A stretch of 64,000 nt of DNA from Bacteroidales bacterium (GTDB taxonomy: Bacteria > Bacteroidota > Bacteroidia > Bacteroidales > UBA932). The notes beneath the pieces were generated by a model. The model saw nothing but the letters and a program-made list of their open reading frames with translations. It was not told the origin of the DNA and made no database searches. Below are positions 42,784-52,118 of the stretch, piece after piece (positions within the stretch are counted from its first letter, which is position 1; every line of letters begins with the position of its first letter). The DNA lies in contig JAGAFU010000055.1 of NCBI GenBank assembly GCA_017627955.1, positions 60,309 through 124,308 of the forward strand, given 5' to 3'. Both the position numbers and the translations under genes were made by a program.

Positions 42784-44466
42784 TTATTCTTCCTTCTTGT
42801 CCTCTGGTCCGTCCTCGGGCTTGAAGGATTTGTACTTGAACCGGCGGATCTTCTGCGTGGCTGTCTTCTCGAAGTCTTCTTTCATGGCATTCACCTCTCC
42901 GATGTTGGACTGCTTGCCGACCCTCTTGTTGACATATTCCATCACGGCCTTCTTCCAGGACTCCAGATTCTCGAAGAACTTCTCCTCCTTCTCGATCATC
43001 CCCCAGTCGATGACATTCTCGTCGAATTTCACCAAGGCTACCAGCTTGCCGTCCCTTTCGATGACAAGGGATTCGTTGACCCCTCTCATGTTGTTGATGA
43101 CCTGCTCGATCTCCTCGGGATAGATGTTCTCTCCGGACGGGCCGACGATCATGTTTCCCAGGCGGCCTTTGATGTAATACCGGCCTTTGGCGTCCATGCA
43201 GGCGAGATCGCCGGTGCGGAACCAGCCGTCGTCGGTCAACGCGGCCCTGGTGCGCTCCGGATCCCTGTAGTACCCAAGCATGACGTTGTCACCCTTGGCG
43301 ATTATCTCGCCCTCACCAGTTTCCGGATCGACATTCTGGAGCTTGACCTGGACATTGTAGGCCGGGACTCCGATCGAGCCGACAACGGTCTTTCCGACGC
43401 ACGCGTTAGTGATCAACGGGGCAGTCTCGGTCAGGCCGTAGCCGATGGCGTAAGGGAAGCGGGCCTTGTTGAGGAAGTCCTCGACCGTGGAGTCCAGCTT
43501 GGACCCTCCCACGCCGAAAAATTTGAGCCTGCCGCCGAAAGACTTGTACAGCTTCTTGCCCACGAGCCAATATAGCACCCTCGGCATCTTCTTTTTCATC
43601 CACGAGAGCGTGCGGCTCTTGGAAATGGTGGGGACGACGCTGTTCCTGTAGACCTTCTCGATGATAAGGGGGACGGCGCACATTATCGTCGGCCTTACCT
43701 TCTCCATGGCCTCCATGAGAATGGAGGGTGTCGGCGGTTTCTTGATATAATACACGCAGCCTCCTACGAACAGCGGATACAGCACACTGAAAGCCATCTC
43801 GTAGGTGTGGGACATCGGTAATATGGAAAGCCAGCGGTCTTTCTTCCCGGCGGGTTGGGCATGGAAGGCCGCGATGATGTTCTGGCAGAAGTTGCGGTGA
43901 GAGAGCATAACTCCCTTGGCGTTGCCGGAAGTGCCTGAAGTGTAGATTATTGAGGCAAGGTCATCGGCCTGTGGCTCGGCGGAATGGCCTTCGCAGGTGA
44001 AAGCGTGGTCGTCTTTCTTGATGAACTCGAAAGTCTCGATGTCAATGACCAGGGTCATCTTCTCCCGGATCTCGTCGGAGAGTTTCTTCAGAAGGCGCCT
44101 GGAAATGAATATCGCCTTGCATTCGGAGTGGGTCAGGATATTGGTCACCTCACTTTCTGAAGAATCAGGTAATATCGGGACTGTCACCCTGCCGAAAGGC
44201 ACGCAGGAGAACATCGCCACCGTCCAGTTGGGCATGTTGTTCGAGAGTATCGCCACCTTGTCTCCGGCGCTGATTCCGAAGCGGTTGAAACGCTGCGACA
44301 GCTCAAGGCACTTGTGCTTGAAGGAGTCATAGGTATATTCCTGGCCTCCATCAACGAAGCGGGATAACGGCCTCTTGGCGAAGGTGTCTGTCGCCATCTC
44401 GAATAGTTTGGACAGGGTCGTGACGTAATTCTCCCTGCTCTGCTTCAATAGGGTCTGGATTGACAT
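42784..44466 (-). CDS. AMP-binding long-chain acyl-CoA synthetase-like ligase
   Basis: The enzyme adenylates a fatty acid and transfers it to CoA. The 560-aa product has the P-loop IIYTSGTSGNAKGVMLSH (about residue 165), GYGLTETAPLITN (about 330), and the hinge region GWFRTGDLACMDAKGRYYIK with KGRLGNMIVGPSGENIYPEE. This is a complete adenylate-forming enzyme of the FadD15-like group. The PlsC-like acyltransferase gene lies 10 nt upstream, so the pair may activate and transfer acyl chains for lipid synthesis. Confidence 0.9.
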   Translation of the reverse strand: MSIQTLLKQSRENYVTTLSKLFEMATDTFAKRPLSRFVDGGQEYTYDSFKHKCLELSQRFNRFGISAGDKVAILSNNMPNWTVAMFSCVPFGRVTVPILPDSSESEVTNILTHSECKAIFISRRLLKKLSDEIREKMTLVIDIETFEFIKKDDHAFTCEGHSAEPQADDLASIIYTSGTSGNAKGVMLSHRNFCQNIIAAFHAQPAGKKDRWLSILPMSHTYEMAFSVLYPLFVGGCVYYIKKPPTPSILMEAMEKVRPTIMCAVPLIIEKVYRNSVVPTISKSRTLSWMKKKMPRVLYWLVGKKLYKSFGGRLKFFGVGGSKLDSTVEDFLNKARFPYAIGYGLTETAPLITNACVGKTVVGSIGVPAYNVQVKLQNVDPETGEGEIIAKGDNVMLGYYRDPERTRAALTDDGWFRTGDLACMDAKGRYYIKGRLGNMIVGPSGENIYPEEIEQVINNMRGVNESLVIERDGKLVALVKFDENVIDWGMIEKEEKFFENLESWKKAVMEYVNKRVGKQSNIGEVNAMKEDFEKTATQKIRRFKYKSFKPEDGPEDKKEE

Positions 44467-44476
44467 TATGTCTATA

Positions 44477-45037
44477 TTAGTGAGTTACAAATCCTTCGGG
44501 ATGCTTCCCTTTCAACTCCATCTTCTCGTAAATCGCCTGGATCCGTTCTGTGTCGGCCCGGGCGTCATCAGTGAGCTCGACCTTCTCCCCGGCGCTTACT
44601 CTCTTCCGCCCCCAGTCGAAATATCCCAGATACACGGGGCATCCGACGGCCTTGGCGATCAAATGGTACCCCGTTTTCCACTTCTTGATGGCCTTACGGG
44701 TGCCTTCTGGAGCTATCGCTAGGATGAATGTCTCTTTGTCTTCCATCTGGTCGATCAGGCTCTTTACCATAGCCGTGGCGTTGGTCCTGTCCACGGGAAC
44801 CGCTCCCATCTTGCGGATGATGGGACCTATCGGCCAGAAGAAGAACTCTTTCTTGATCATCACATGTGCCTTCTGGGCATCGAACTGGGTGTAGAACAAG
44901 TACGAGACGATGAAGTCCATCACTGAGGTGTGCGGCACCCCGAGGATGATGGCTTTCTTTTCCGGGACAGGGCCGCCCACCGTGGTCCATCCCATCTTCT
45001 TAAGCATCCACCTGCAGAATCTCGACCATTGTGACAT
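44477..45037 (-). CDS. 1-acyl-glycerol-3-phosphate acyltransferase-like (PlsC family)
   Basis: The 186-aa product is a short PlsC-type acyltransferase. The H(x)4D catalytic motif is PHTSVMD (H36, D41), and the glycerophosphate-binding motif is APEGTRK (about 112). GAVPVDRTNATAMVKSLIDQ matches the block between them. The length is at the small end of the family and there is no clear membrane helix. It precedes the acyl-CoA ligase by 10 nt and follows parE by 12 nt, all on one strand. Confidence 0.85.
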   Translation of the reverse strand: MSQWSRFCRWMLKKMGWTTVGGPVPEKKAIILGVPHTSVMDFIVSYLFYTQFDAQKAHVMIKKEFFFWPIGPIIRKMGAVPVDRTNATAMVKSLIDQMEDKETFILAIAPEGTRKAIKKWKTGYHLIAKAVGCPVYLGYFDWGRKRVSAGEKVELTDDARADTERIQAIYEKMELKGKHPEGFVTH

Positions 45038-45049
45038 CTCGGTAAGTAT

Positions 45050-46942
45050 TTAAATGTTAACGTCTTCCAATTCTTCTTCGGACTTGAGGTTCGCCCTGAT
45101 GAAATTCTGGCGGTCGATTGTGTTGTCTCCCATGTAGAATTCCATGATGTCGGCGATTGATTCCTCGTCGGAGAGCTTCACGAGATCCAGCCTCATGTCG
45201 TCCCCGATGAAGTCCACGAACTCGTTTGAGGAGATCTCGCCAAGACCCTTGAACCTGGTGATCTGGACAGATGTCTTGAGCTCTTTTATGGCCTTCTCCT
45301 TTTCATCGGAGGAATAGCAGTAACGCCTTTCCTTCTTGTTCGCGACCCTGAAGAGGGGAGTCTGGAGGATGTGGACGTGACCGCGCCGGATGAGGTCCGG
45401 GTAATATTTCATGAAGAAAGTCAGGACCAGCATGCGGATGTGCATCCCGTCGTCATCGGCATCGGTGGCCACAATGATGTTGTTGTAGCGCAGGTTGTCC
45501 AGGTCGTCTTCCACTCCGAGGGCGGAGATCAGAAGATTCAGCTCCTCATTCTCGGCGACCCTCTTGCGGCTCTCCTTGTAGCAGTTGATAGGCTTTCCCC
45601 TGAGGCTGAACACTGCCTGGTAGTTGGCGTTCCTTACCTTCGTGATGGTTCCGGAAGCGGAGTCTCCCTCGGTTATGAATATGCTGGTCTTTTCCGCCAT
45701 GTCCTCCTTGTCCTTGGGCATCTTGTCGCAGAAATGGTACCGGCAGTCACGTAATTTCTTGTTGTAGAGGTTGGTCCTCTTGTTTCTCTCACGCGTCTTC
45801 TTCTGGATCCCGGCGATCTCCTCCCTCTCGGCCTGTGACTCCTTGATCTTGTTCTCGATGATCGGAACCAGGTCGAGATGGATCCTCAGGTAATTGTCAA
45901 GGTGCCTCGCGACGAAATCATTCACGAAGGAGCGGATGGTGGGACCGTGCTCGTCGTTCTTGTATTTCTCCCACATGTAGGTGGATCCGAGCTTGGTCTT
46001 TGTCTGTCCTTCGAAGTTTGGCTCCTGGATCTGGATGCTGATAGCCCCTATGATGCCCTGACGGCAGTCCTCGGGCTTATAGTCCTTTTTGAAATAATCC
46101 TTGAGAGTCTTGGCTATCGCCTCCCTGAACGCTGCCAGATGAGTGCCTCCGTCCCTGGTATTCTGGCCATTGACGAAAGACGCGATGTTCTCGCCGTAGG
46201 AGTTGCCGTGGGTAAGGACTATCTCGATGTCGTCATCCTCGAGGTGGATCGGCTCGTACAGAGGGGTCTCGGCCATATTCTCCTTCACAAGGTCGAGGAG
46301 ACCGTTCTCTGACTTGTAGGAAACTCCGTTGAGGACAAGTGTCAGGCCTTTTTTGAGGTAGGAATAGTTCTTGACCATGGTCTCGACGTAGTCCATGTTG
46401 AACTCGAAACCTCCGAACATCTCGTCATCAGGTGTGAAAATCACAAGGGTCCCGTTTTTCTCGCTGACCTTGTCTTTCTTCCCGCTGCCTTTCAGCTCAC
46501 CTCTCTCATAATCCGCCCAGGAACTTTCGCCCTCGCGGAACGACTCGACGTAGAATTTCTCAGAAAGCGCGTTGACAGCCTTTGTTCCGACACCGTTGAG
46601 TCCCACTGATTTCTTGAAGACCTTGTCGTCAAACTTTCCTCCGGTGTTGAGCTCGCTGGTCGCCTTGACAACGGATCCGAGCGGAATACCGCGGCCGAAG
46701 TCCCTGACCCTGACTTGTTTACCCTCGATGTCGATAAGAACTTTGTTACCGAACCCGGCGGAGAACTCGTCGATACAGTTGTCCACGATCTCCTTAAGAA
46801 GGACATAGATGCCGTCTCCAGGGTTTGAACCGTTCCCAAGCCGGCCGATGTACATTCCCGGTCTTCTTCGTATATGCTCGACCCCTTCCAGGGTCTTTAT
46901 GTTGGCGTCAGTGTATTCTTCGAATGTCCTTTTTTCTGCCAT
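45050..46942 (-). CDS. parE: DNA topoisomerase IV subunit B
   Basis: ParE supplies ATPase and TOPRIM functions for decatenation. The 630-aa product starts MAEKRTFEEYTDANIKTLEG; the longer frame upstream adds unrelated sequence. The GHKL ATPase has IRRRPGMYIG, EIVDNCIDEFSAG and GLNGVGTKAVNALS. The TOPRIM domain has ITEGDSASGTI and ATDADDDGMHIRMLVLTF. The short C-terminus lacks the GyrB insert, which favours ParE over GyrB. parC is not adjacent in this window, as would be expected if the subunits are encoded apart. A TAAATTTG box at 46970-46977 lies upstream. Confidence 0.9.
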   Translation of the reverse strand: MAEKRTFEEYTDANIKTLEGVEHIRRRPGMYIGRLGNGSNPGDGIYVLLKEIVDNCIDEFSAGFGNKVLIDIEGKQVRVRDFGRGIPLGSVVKATSELNTGGKFDDKVFKKSVGLNGVGTKAVNALSEKFYVESFREGESSWADYERGELKGSGKKDKVSEKNGTLVIFTPDDEMFGGFEFNMDYVETMVKNYSYLKKGLTLVLNGVSYKSENGLLDLVKENMAETPLYEPIHLEDDDIEIVLTHGNSYGENIASFVNGQNTRDGGTHLAAFREAIAKTLKDYFKKDYKPEDCRQGIIGAISIQIQEPNFEGQTKTKLGSTYMWEKYKNDEHGPTIRSFVNDFVARHLDNYLRIHLDLVPIIENKIKESQAEREEIAGIQKKTRERNKRTNLYNKKLRDCRYHFCDKMPKDKEDMAEKTSIFITEGDSASGTITKVRNANYQAVFSLRGKPINCYKESRKRVAENEELNLLISALGVEDDLDNLRYNNIIVATDADDDGMHIRMLVLTFFMKYYPDLIRRGHVHILQTPLFRVANKKERRYCYSSDEKEKAIKELKTSVQITRFKGLGEISSNEFVDFIGDDMRLDLVKLSDEESIADIMEFYMGDNTIDRQNFIRANLKSEEELEDVNI

Positions 46943-46969
46943 TTCCTTTCTCCTTGATGCGAAATCATA

Positions 46970-47011
46970 CAAATTTACGCATTTTTGCCGGGATTTGAAA
47001 TAGTATCTTTG
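46970..47011. promoter_or_regulatory. Divergent promoters for parE and the DUF1573 gene
   Basis: Minus strand -7 box TAAATTTG (46970-46977) serves parE at 46942. Plus strand -7 box TATCTTTG (47004-47011) serves the DUF1573 gene at 47073. -33 elements are weak. Confidence 0.5.
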
Positions 47012-47072
47012 CCGACTATCTCCGGGAGTTTGGAAAGGTATTTGCAAAGGCCTTACGGAAAAGAGGAATATT

Positions 47073-48266
47073 ATGGGACATCGTGTCATTAACATATTGC
47101 TCGCGCTGCTTCCGCTTGTCGCTGGGATTCCTGCCTGGGGACAGGGCTCCGGGGCAGGGAACACCTTTGGAGGAACCGTGAAAATGGACAAGACTGTCCA
47201 TGATTTCGGGGACATCCTTGTGACTGACGGCCCTGTCACGGCCACCTTCACCGCCACGAATATCGGGGACAAGCCCCTGGTGATCTACAGCGTGGTTTCT
47301 TCTTGCGGCTGCACCGATGTGGAATGGACCCGCTCCCCGCTGAAACCTGGCGAGAAGGGAACCATCAAGGCTACCTACAAGAATGATGAGGGCGGTTATC
47401 CTTTTGACAAGAACCTGACCGTTTACTTCTCCGAGCCCAAGCAACCTGTTATCCTCCGCCTGCGGGGCGAGAGTCACAAAAAGAAGCTGAGCCTCGGGGA
47501 ATTGTACCCTGTCCGTTTCGGTAACCTGGCCTTCAAATCCGTCGACATCAAGGGTGGCAATCTTTCTCAGGGACAGCAGCGTAGCGGGGAGGTGATGGTG
47601 GCCAATCTCGGCACCAAGCCTTTGACCGTCAAGTTCTCGAATGTCAGCGAAGGGTTGTCCGTCAAGCTGTCAGAGAACCCGATTCCCGCGGGTGGAACCT
47701 CCAAGATGGTGTACACCGTGACTGCCGACCGGCAGCATTGGGGCAAGAATTATTACTACGCTACCCCTCTCGTTGACGGAAAAGTCTATAAAGCGGTTGT
47801 CAGGCCTTCAGCGGAGGCTTCGAAAGAGGAGGCCGGAACAGAGGCGCTCGTCTCGGATCCTAATCCCGAGTTGGGAGCTGGAAAGTCCAAGATAGGAATA
47901 TACACCGTCACCAAAGAGGATTTCTCCTCCTACACCAAAGAACAGAGAGATGCGGCTCCTGTCCCCATGGCCGCCGAGAGCACATTCTCATTCGGGAAGG
48001 TCAAGGTAGGGACGAAGGTAAAGGGCTCTTATGAGATAGCCAATCAGGGAAAGAGCGTTTTTAAAGTCTATAAGGTTGATTCTGAGAGTTCTAAGGTGAG
48101 CGTGATGCCTTTCGGGGATGTCGCTCCAGGAAGCAAGGGGAAACTTGAAGTCACATTGGACACGTCAACTTTCCCCAAAGGGGAATGCCTGGTGATCCTG
48201 ACTCTCACCACCAACTCTCCTTCGAGACCAATAATGAACCTCTTCCTAACTGGTTGGATTGATTGA
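47073..48266 (+). CDS. DUF1573 exported protein, two-domain
   Basis: The 397-aa product has a signal peptide ending near AWGQ. Residues about 35-125 form a DUF1573 immunoglobulin-like domain (VHDFGDILVTDGPVTATFTA, SSCGCTDVEWTRSPLKPGEK). Similar sandwich segments follow (FGKVKVGTKVKGSYEIANQG near 300). These ASH/DUF1573 domains are common in Bacteroidota secreted proteins; function is unknown. It is divergent from parE, and the ferredoxin gene downstream has its own promoter. Confidence 0.85.
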   Translation: MGHRVINILLALLPLVAGIPAWGQGSGAGNTFGGTVKMDKTVHDFGDILVTDGPVTATFTATNIGDKPLVIYSVVSSCGCTDVEWTRSPLKPGEKGTIKATYKNDEGGYPFDKNLTVYFSEPKQPVILRLRGESHKKKLSLGELYPVRFGNLAFKSVDIKGGNLSQGQQRSGEVMVANLGTKPLTVKFSNVSEGLSVKLSENPIPAGGTSKMVYTVTADRQHWGKNYYYATPLVDGKVYKAVVRPSAEASKEEAGTEALVSDPNPELGAGKSKIGIYTVTKEDFSSYTKEQRDAAPVPMAAESTFSFGKVKVGTKVKGSYEIANQGKSVFKVYKVDSESSKVSVMPFGDVAPGSKGKLEVTLDTSTFPKGECLVILTLTTNSPSRPIMNLFLTGWID

Positions 48267-48274
48267 TTTTTTTA

Positions 48275-48282
48275 GTATATTT
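48275..48282 (+). promoter_or_regulatory. Ferredoxin promoter -7 box
   Basis: TATATTTG, 66 nt upstream of the ferredoxin ATG, with a TTG at 48253-48255 near -33. The leader contains CCCGCGACGAGCGGG. Confidence 0.6.
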
Positions 48283-48348
48283 GTAAATATATTCCCGCGA
48301 CGAGCGGGAAAGACATGAAAGGGAAACTTTTTTAATTTTAAAGGTATT

Positions 48349-48522
48349 ATGGCTTACAAGATTTCTGAAACTGATTGCATCGCTTGCGGAACCTGCGCCG
48401 GTGAGTGCCCCCAGGGCGCCATCCACGAGGGAGATTTCTACACTATCGACCCTGAGGTCTGCATTGATTGCGGAACCTGCGCTGACGCTTGCCCCATGGG
48501 CGCTATCAGCCCTGCGGAGTAG
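48349..48522 (+). CDS. 2[4Fe-4S] clostridial-type ferredoxin
   Basis: A 57-aa electron carrier. The first cluster motif has C10, C13, C16 and C20 (CIACGTCAGECP) and the second C38, C41, C44 and C48 (CIDCGTCADACP), with a pseudo-twofold repeat around GAIHEGDFY. Its likely partners are ferredoxin-dependent oxidoreductases such as NifJ in this window. It is a monocistronic gene with its own promoter and terminator, consistent with high expression. Confidence 0.95.
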   Translation: MAYKISETDCIACGTCAGECPQGAIHEGDFYTIDPEVCIDCGTCADACPMGAISPAE

Positions 48523-48540
48523 TTTCCGTCAAACGTTATT

Positions 48541-48571
48541 TGAACTCCGTGCCGGGTGGTGCGGAGTTTTT
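48541..48571 (+). terminator. Ferredoxin terminator
   Basis: AACTCCGTGCC and GGTGCGGAGTT form a stem with a GGGT loop, followed by TTT. It ends 27 nt before the next gene. Confidence 0.8.
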
Positions 48572-48597
48572 AATAGAATAACGCTAATACACTTGAT

Positions 48598-51405
48598 ATG
48601 AAGAAGTTATTAACATTACTCGCAGCCTTGGCTTTCGGATTCACTTTTGCCGGAGCCCAGCAGCTGCCTAACGATCCGGCTGTCAGAAAAGGAAAGCTGG
48701 ATAATGGCTTGACTTATTACATCAGGCACAACGACAAGCCTGCCCAGAGGGCGGAGTTTTACCTTGCCACTAACGTTGGCGCCATCCAGGAGACACCCGA
48801 CCAGGACGGTCTGGCGCATTTCCTGGAGCACATGTGCTTCAATGGAACCAAGAATTTCCCCGGGAAGGGCATTCTCAACTGGCTCCAGAGCATCGGCGCT
48901 TCTTTCGGGGGCAACGTCAACGCGTCGACTGGCTTTGACCAGACACAGTACATGCTCAACAACATCCCGCTTGTCCGTGAGACTGTTGTTGACACCTGCC
49001 TGTTGATTCTCCACGACTACTCCCATTTCGTGACCAATGATCCGGTCGAGATCGACAAGGAGCGTCCTGTCATCATCGAGGAGAGACGTAGTCGCCGCAA
49101 TGCCCAGTGGAGGACATTCGAGCGTTCACTCCCTTATTATTACGGTGACAACAAGTATTCGACTTGCACCCTTATCGGCCTTCAGGAAAGCCTAGAGTCT
49201 TTCAAGCCGGAGAGCCTGGTCTCCTTCTACGAGACTTGGTATCATCCCGGAAACCAGGCCGTCGTGGTTGTGGGAGACGTCGATGTGGACGCTGTCGAGG
49301 CGAAGATCAAGAAGATCTGGGCTGATATTCCCGCGGCGGTGAACCCGAAGGCGAAAGAGAAATTTACTCTTGCCCCGTTCTCGGAGCCCCGAGTGGGAAT
49401 CATCACCGATCCTGAGACCACAATTCCTTCCGTTGAGATCCTTTGGGAGAGCGATGCCCGGGACGAAGCGCTCAACAGCACTCCCGCGGGTTACTCCGTC
49501 GATCTTATCGAGAACCTGGTCGCTTCAGTTATGTCAGAGAGGTTCACGGACATCACTTCGAAGGCTGATGCCCCCTATCTTGCCGGAATGTTCGGCTCTG
49601 GAAGACTGTGCGAGTCATTCGAGGCCGTGATGGGCCGGGTGACGCTCAAGGAGGACAACATCCTCGGTGGACTTGGGGCCTTCCTTACCGAGCTCAAGAA
49701 GATGAGTGAGTACGGTTTCTCTGACGCTGAAGTGACGAGAGCGAAGGACAACATCCTCGCTTCTCTCGAGAAATCCATGAATGAGGCGGATTCCCGCAAG
49801 AATCCGGAGTTTGTCCATCCTCTGATCAGCAACTTCTTCGACAACTATTCCTACATGGAACCGAAGATGGAATACGAGCTGGCCAAGGCCTTCCTCGACC
49901 AGATCGACGCTTCCATCCTGAACCAGATGATCAAGCAGATGATCCCTGGCGAGGAGAATATGGTCGTCATCTACAGCGGCCCCGAGAAGGCCGGTATAGC
50001 CACGCCTACCAAGGATCAGCTTCTTGGTGTTTTCAAAGAGGTCGAGTCTGCCGAGATCGAGGCTCCTGCCCAGGAGACCGCTTCCGAGCCTTTGATGGAT
50101 CCTTCCTCTCTGAAGGGCTCCAAGGTCAAGAAGACAAAGACCTCTATCTATGGCGCCACTGAGTGGACTCTCAAGAACGGGGTCAAGGTTATCGTCCTGC
50201 CCACCGACCACAAGAAAGACCAGATACTCTTTAATATGTATAAGGCCGGTGGCCGGACTCTCATCCCCACCGAAGACTTGGCTTCTTTCGATGGTAACAT
50301 CTACGGCACATTCTCAGCCATGCAGGGCTTGTCCAAGTTCAAAGGCACCGATGTCACGAAGATGCTGTCCGGAAAGAATGTCCGTGTCGGATCTTATATT
50401 GACGCGATCTATAATGGTGTGACCGGATCGTCTTCAGTCAAGGATCTGGAGACCGCGTTCCAGCTCCTTTACTTGACATTTGTCGAGCCTCGTTTCGATC
50501 AGGAGGAGTGGGACAACGCCGTCGCCCAATTGAAGGCTGTCCTTCCCAATGCCCTCGCCACCCCGGCGTTCAAGTTGCAGAAGGAACTTAATGATTATCT
50601 GTACAATAACGATCCTCGTAACAAGTTCATCTCGATGGAGACTTTCGACGAGGCTAACCTCCAGACCGTTGAGAAGGATTACCGCGGATTGTTCGCCGAC
50701 GCCGCCGGGTCGACTATGGTGATCACCGGAGATGTCGATCTCGAGACTCTCAAACCTCTTGTTGAGAAATATGTCGGATCGCTTCCAAAGGGCAAGAAGG
50801 CTCCCAAGTGGGTCAACAATACCCCGAAACTCGTCAGGGGCGAGAACGTCAAGGAAATCCGGACCGACATGGAGACTCCCAAGTCAACCGTGATCGAGGT
50901 ATATTCCGACTACAGGCCTTATTCTGTCAAGGACGATGTCATGGCCAAGGCTGTCAGCTATGTGCTTGACCAGATCTATGTCGACACGATGCGTGAGGAT
51001 GAAGGCGGCACCTACGGCGCCTCTTCCGCGGCCAGCGCCGCGCAGGAGCCCGAGCCGATGTATCTTCTCCAGGTGGCCTTCGAGTGCAAGCCTGAGATGA
51101 CTGACAGGCTCCGGGAGATCGCCAGGGAAGAGTTCCGCAAGCTTGCCGAGAATGGCCCGACTGACGAGCAGTTCACCCGCACGCTTGAGAACTTCAAGAA
51201 GAATGTTCCTGAGAACAGGATCAGCAACAACTACTGGATGAGCAACATTGTCCGCTACGCGAGGTTCGGCTTCGACTACGACAAGGAATATGAGGAGGCT
51301 GTCTCCGCCATTACCAAGGAGGGAATCAAGGAAGCAGCCGCCAGATTCTACAAGTCCGGAAACTTCATTGAGTTCACCCAGAAACCCGGGAAAACCACCG
51401 AGTAA
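48598..51405 (+). CDS. M16 family zinc metalloprotease (pitrilysin/insulinase-like)
   Basis: The 935-aa exported protein (signal peptide ends AGAQ) has two M16 halves. The inverted zinc motif HFLEH is at 74-78 with the third ligand in the downstream acidic helix. The closing half starts about TEWTLKNGVKVIVLPTDHKK (residue 520) and lacks a second zinc motif, as expected. Bacteroidota homologues are periplasmic or surface peptidases. It stands alone after the ferredoxin gene. Confidence 0.92.
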   Translation: MKKLLTLLAALAFGFTFAGAQQLPNDPAVRKGKLDNGLTYYIRHNDKPAQRAEFYLATNVGAIQETPDQDGLAHFLEHMCFNGTKNFPGKGILNWLQSIGASFGGNVNASTGFDQTQYMLNNIPLVRETVVDTCLLILHDYSHFVTNDPVEIDKERPVIIEERRSRRNAQWRTFERSLPYYYGDNKYSTCTLIGLQESLESFKPESLVSFYETWYHPGNQAVVVVGDVDVDAVEAKIKKIWADIPAAVNPKAKEKFTLAPFSEPRVGIITDPETTIPSVEILWESDARDEALNSTPAGYSVDLIENLVASVMSERFTDITSKADAPYLAGMFGSGRLCESFEAVMGRVTLKEDNILGGLGAFLTELKKMSEYGFSDAEVTRAKDNILASLEKSMNEADSRKNPEFVHPLISNFFDNYSYMEPKMEYELAKAFLDQIDASILNQMIKQMIPGEENMVVIYSGPEKAGIATPTKDQLLGVFKEVESAEIEAPAQETASEPLMDPSSLKGSKVKKTKTSIYGATEWTLKNGVKVIVLPTDHKKDQILFNMYKAGGRTLIPTEDLASFDGNIYGTFSAMQGLSKFKGTDVTKMLSGKNVRVGSYIDAIYNGVTGSSSVKDLETAFQLLYLTFVEPRFDQEEWDNAVAQLKAVLPNALATPAFKLQKELNDYLYNNDPRNKFISMETFDEANLQTVEKDYRGLFADAAGSTMVITGDVDLETLKPLVEKYVGSLPKGKKAPKWVNNTPKLVRGENVKEIRTDMETPKSTVIEVYSDYRPYSVKDDVMAKAVSYVLDQIYVDTMREDEGGTYGASSAASAAQEPEPMYLLQVAFECKPEMTDRLREIAREEFRKLAENGPTDEQFTRTLENFKKNVPENRISNNYWMSNIVRYARFGFDYDKEYEEAVSAITKEGIKEAAARFYKSGNFIEFTQKPGKTTE

Positions 51406-51455
51406 AAATATTTACAAAATTTTTTAAAAAATTATTGTCTTTCGTAAATTTTTTA

Positions 51456-51463
51456 TATATTTG
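51456..51463 (+). promoter_or_regulatory. NfeD-flotillin operon promoter -7 box
   Basis: TATATTTG, 26 nt before the ATG at 51490, with TTG at 51435-51437 about 18 bp upstream. Confidence 0.6.
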
Positions 51464-51489
51464 CGGAAGACAATAATCTTTTTTGCGTT

Positions 51490-52107
51490 ATGATTGCATG
51501 GTGGAATTCTCTTAGTACGGTTATGCAGGTCCTTTGGGCCATAACTCTTTCCGCTTCCCTGATCTTTGTGATCCAGACTATCTTGACTTTCCTTGGACTC
51601 GGAGGTGACGGTGGTGTCGACACTGATTTCGACGCCGCGGGAAACATCGAGCTCGGAGGCGCTGACGGTTCCTTTGATGCCGATCCTTCGATGAATCTCT
51701 TGACTTTCCGCAACTTCGTCAATTTCTGCCTGGGTTTCGGCTGGACCGCTGTCCTGATGCATGACAAGATTGGCTCGGACTTCCTTGTGATGCTCCTTGC
51801 CGTGGTCGTGGGTGTCGCCCTTGTGGCGGCTGTGATGTGGATGTTCAAATGGCTCAGCGGAATGCAGCAGAGCGGGAACATCGATGTCCATACCGCGGCT
51901 GTCGGCTGCGAGGGCAAGGTCTACCTTACCATCCCGGGAGAGCGCAAAGGCGAAGGCAAGATCCAGATCACGATCAATAACGCCGTCCGGGAATATGACG
52001 CTCTTTGCGAGGGCGACACAATTCCGACCGGCACTCCCATCAAAGTCATAGGTGTCGTCAATGACCACACTTTGCTTGTTGAAGAACTGAATCCTACAAT
52101 CATCTAA
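51490..52107 (+). CDS. NfeD/YuaF-like membrane OB-fold protein
   Basis: The 205-aa product has an N-terminal transmembrane helix (about 13-36), an acidic loop, two more hydrophobic segments (about 70-115) and a C-terminal OB-fold of about 75 residues (VGCEGKVYLTIPGERKGEGK to NDHTLLVEEL). This layout matches the NfeD-type partner of flotillin, such as B. subtilis YuaF. It is 11 nt upstream of the flotillin gene, which supports the call. Confidence 0.8.
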   Translation: MIAWWNSLSTVMQVLWAITLSASLIFVIQTILTFLGLGGDGGVDTDFDAAGNIELGGADGSFDADPSMNLLTFRNFVNFCLGFGWTAVLMHDKIGSDFLVMLLAVVVGVALVAAVMWMFKWLSGMQQSGNIDVHTAAVGCEGKVYLTIPGERKGEGKIQITINNAVREYDALCEGDTIPTGTPIKVIGVVNDHTLLVEELNPTII

Positions 52108-52118
52108 AACTAATAATC

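Noticed and set aside
46943-47272. 107-residue N-terminal extension of parE
   Set aside because: It crosses the divergent promoter region and the DUF1573 gene, and the extra residues match nothing; the GHKL domain begins at 46942.
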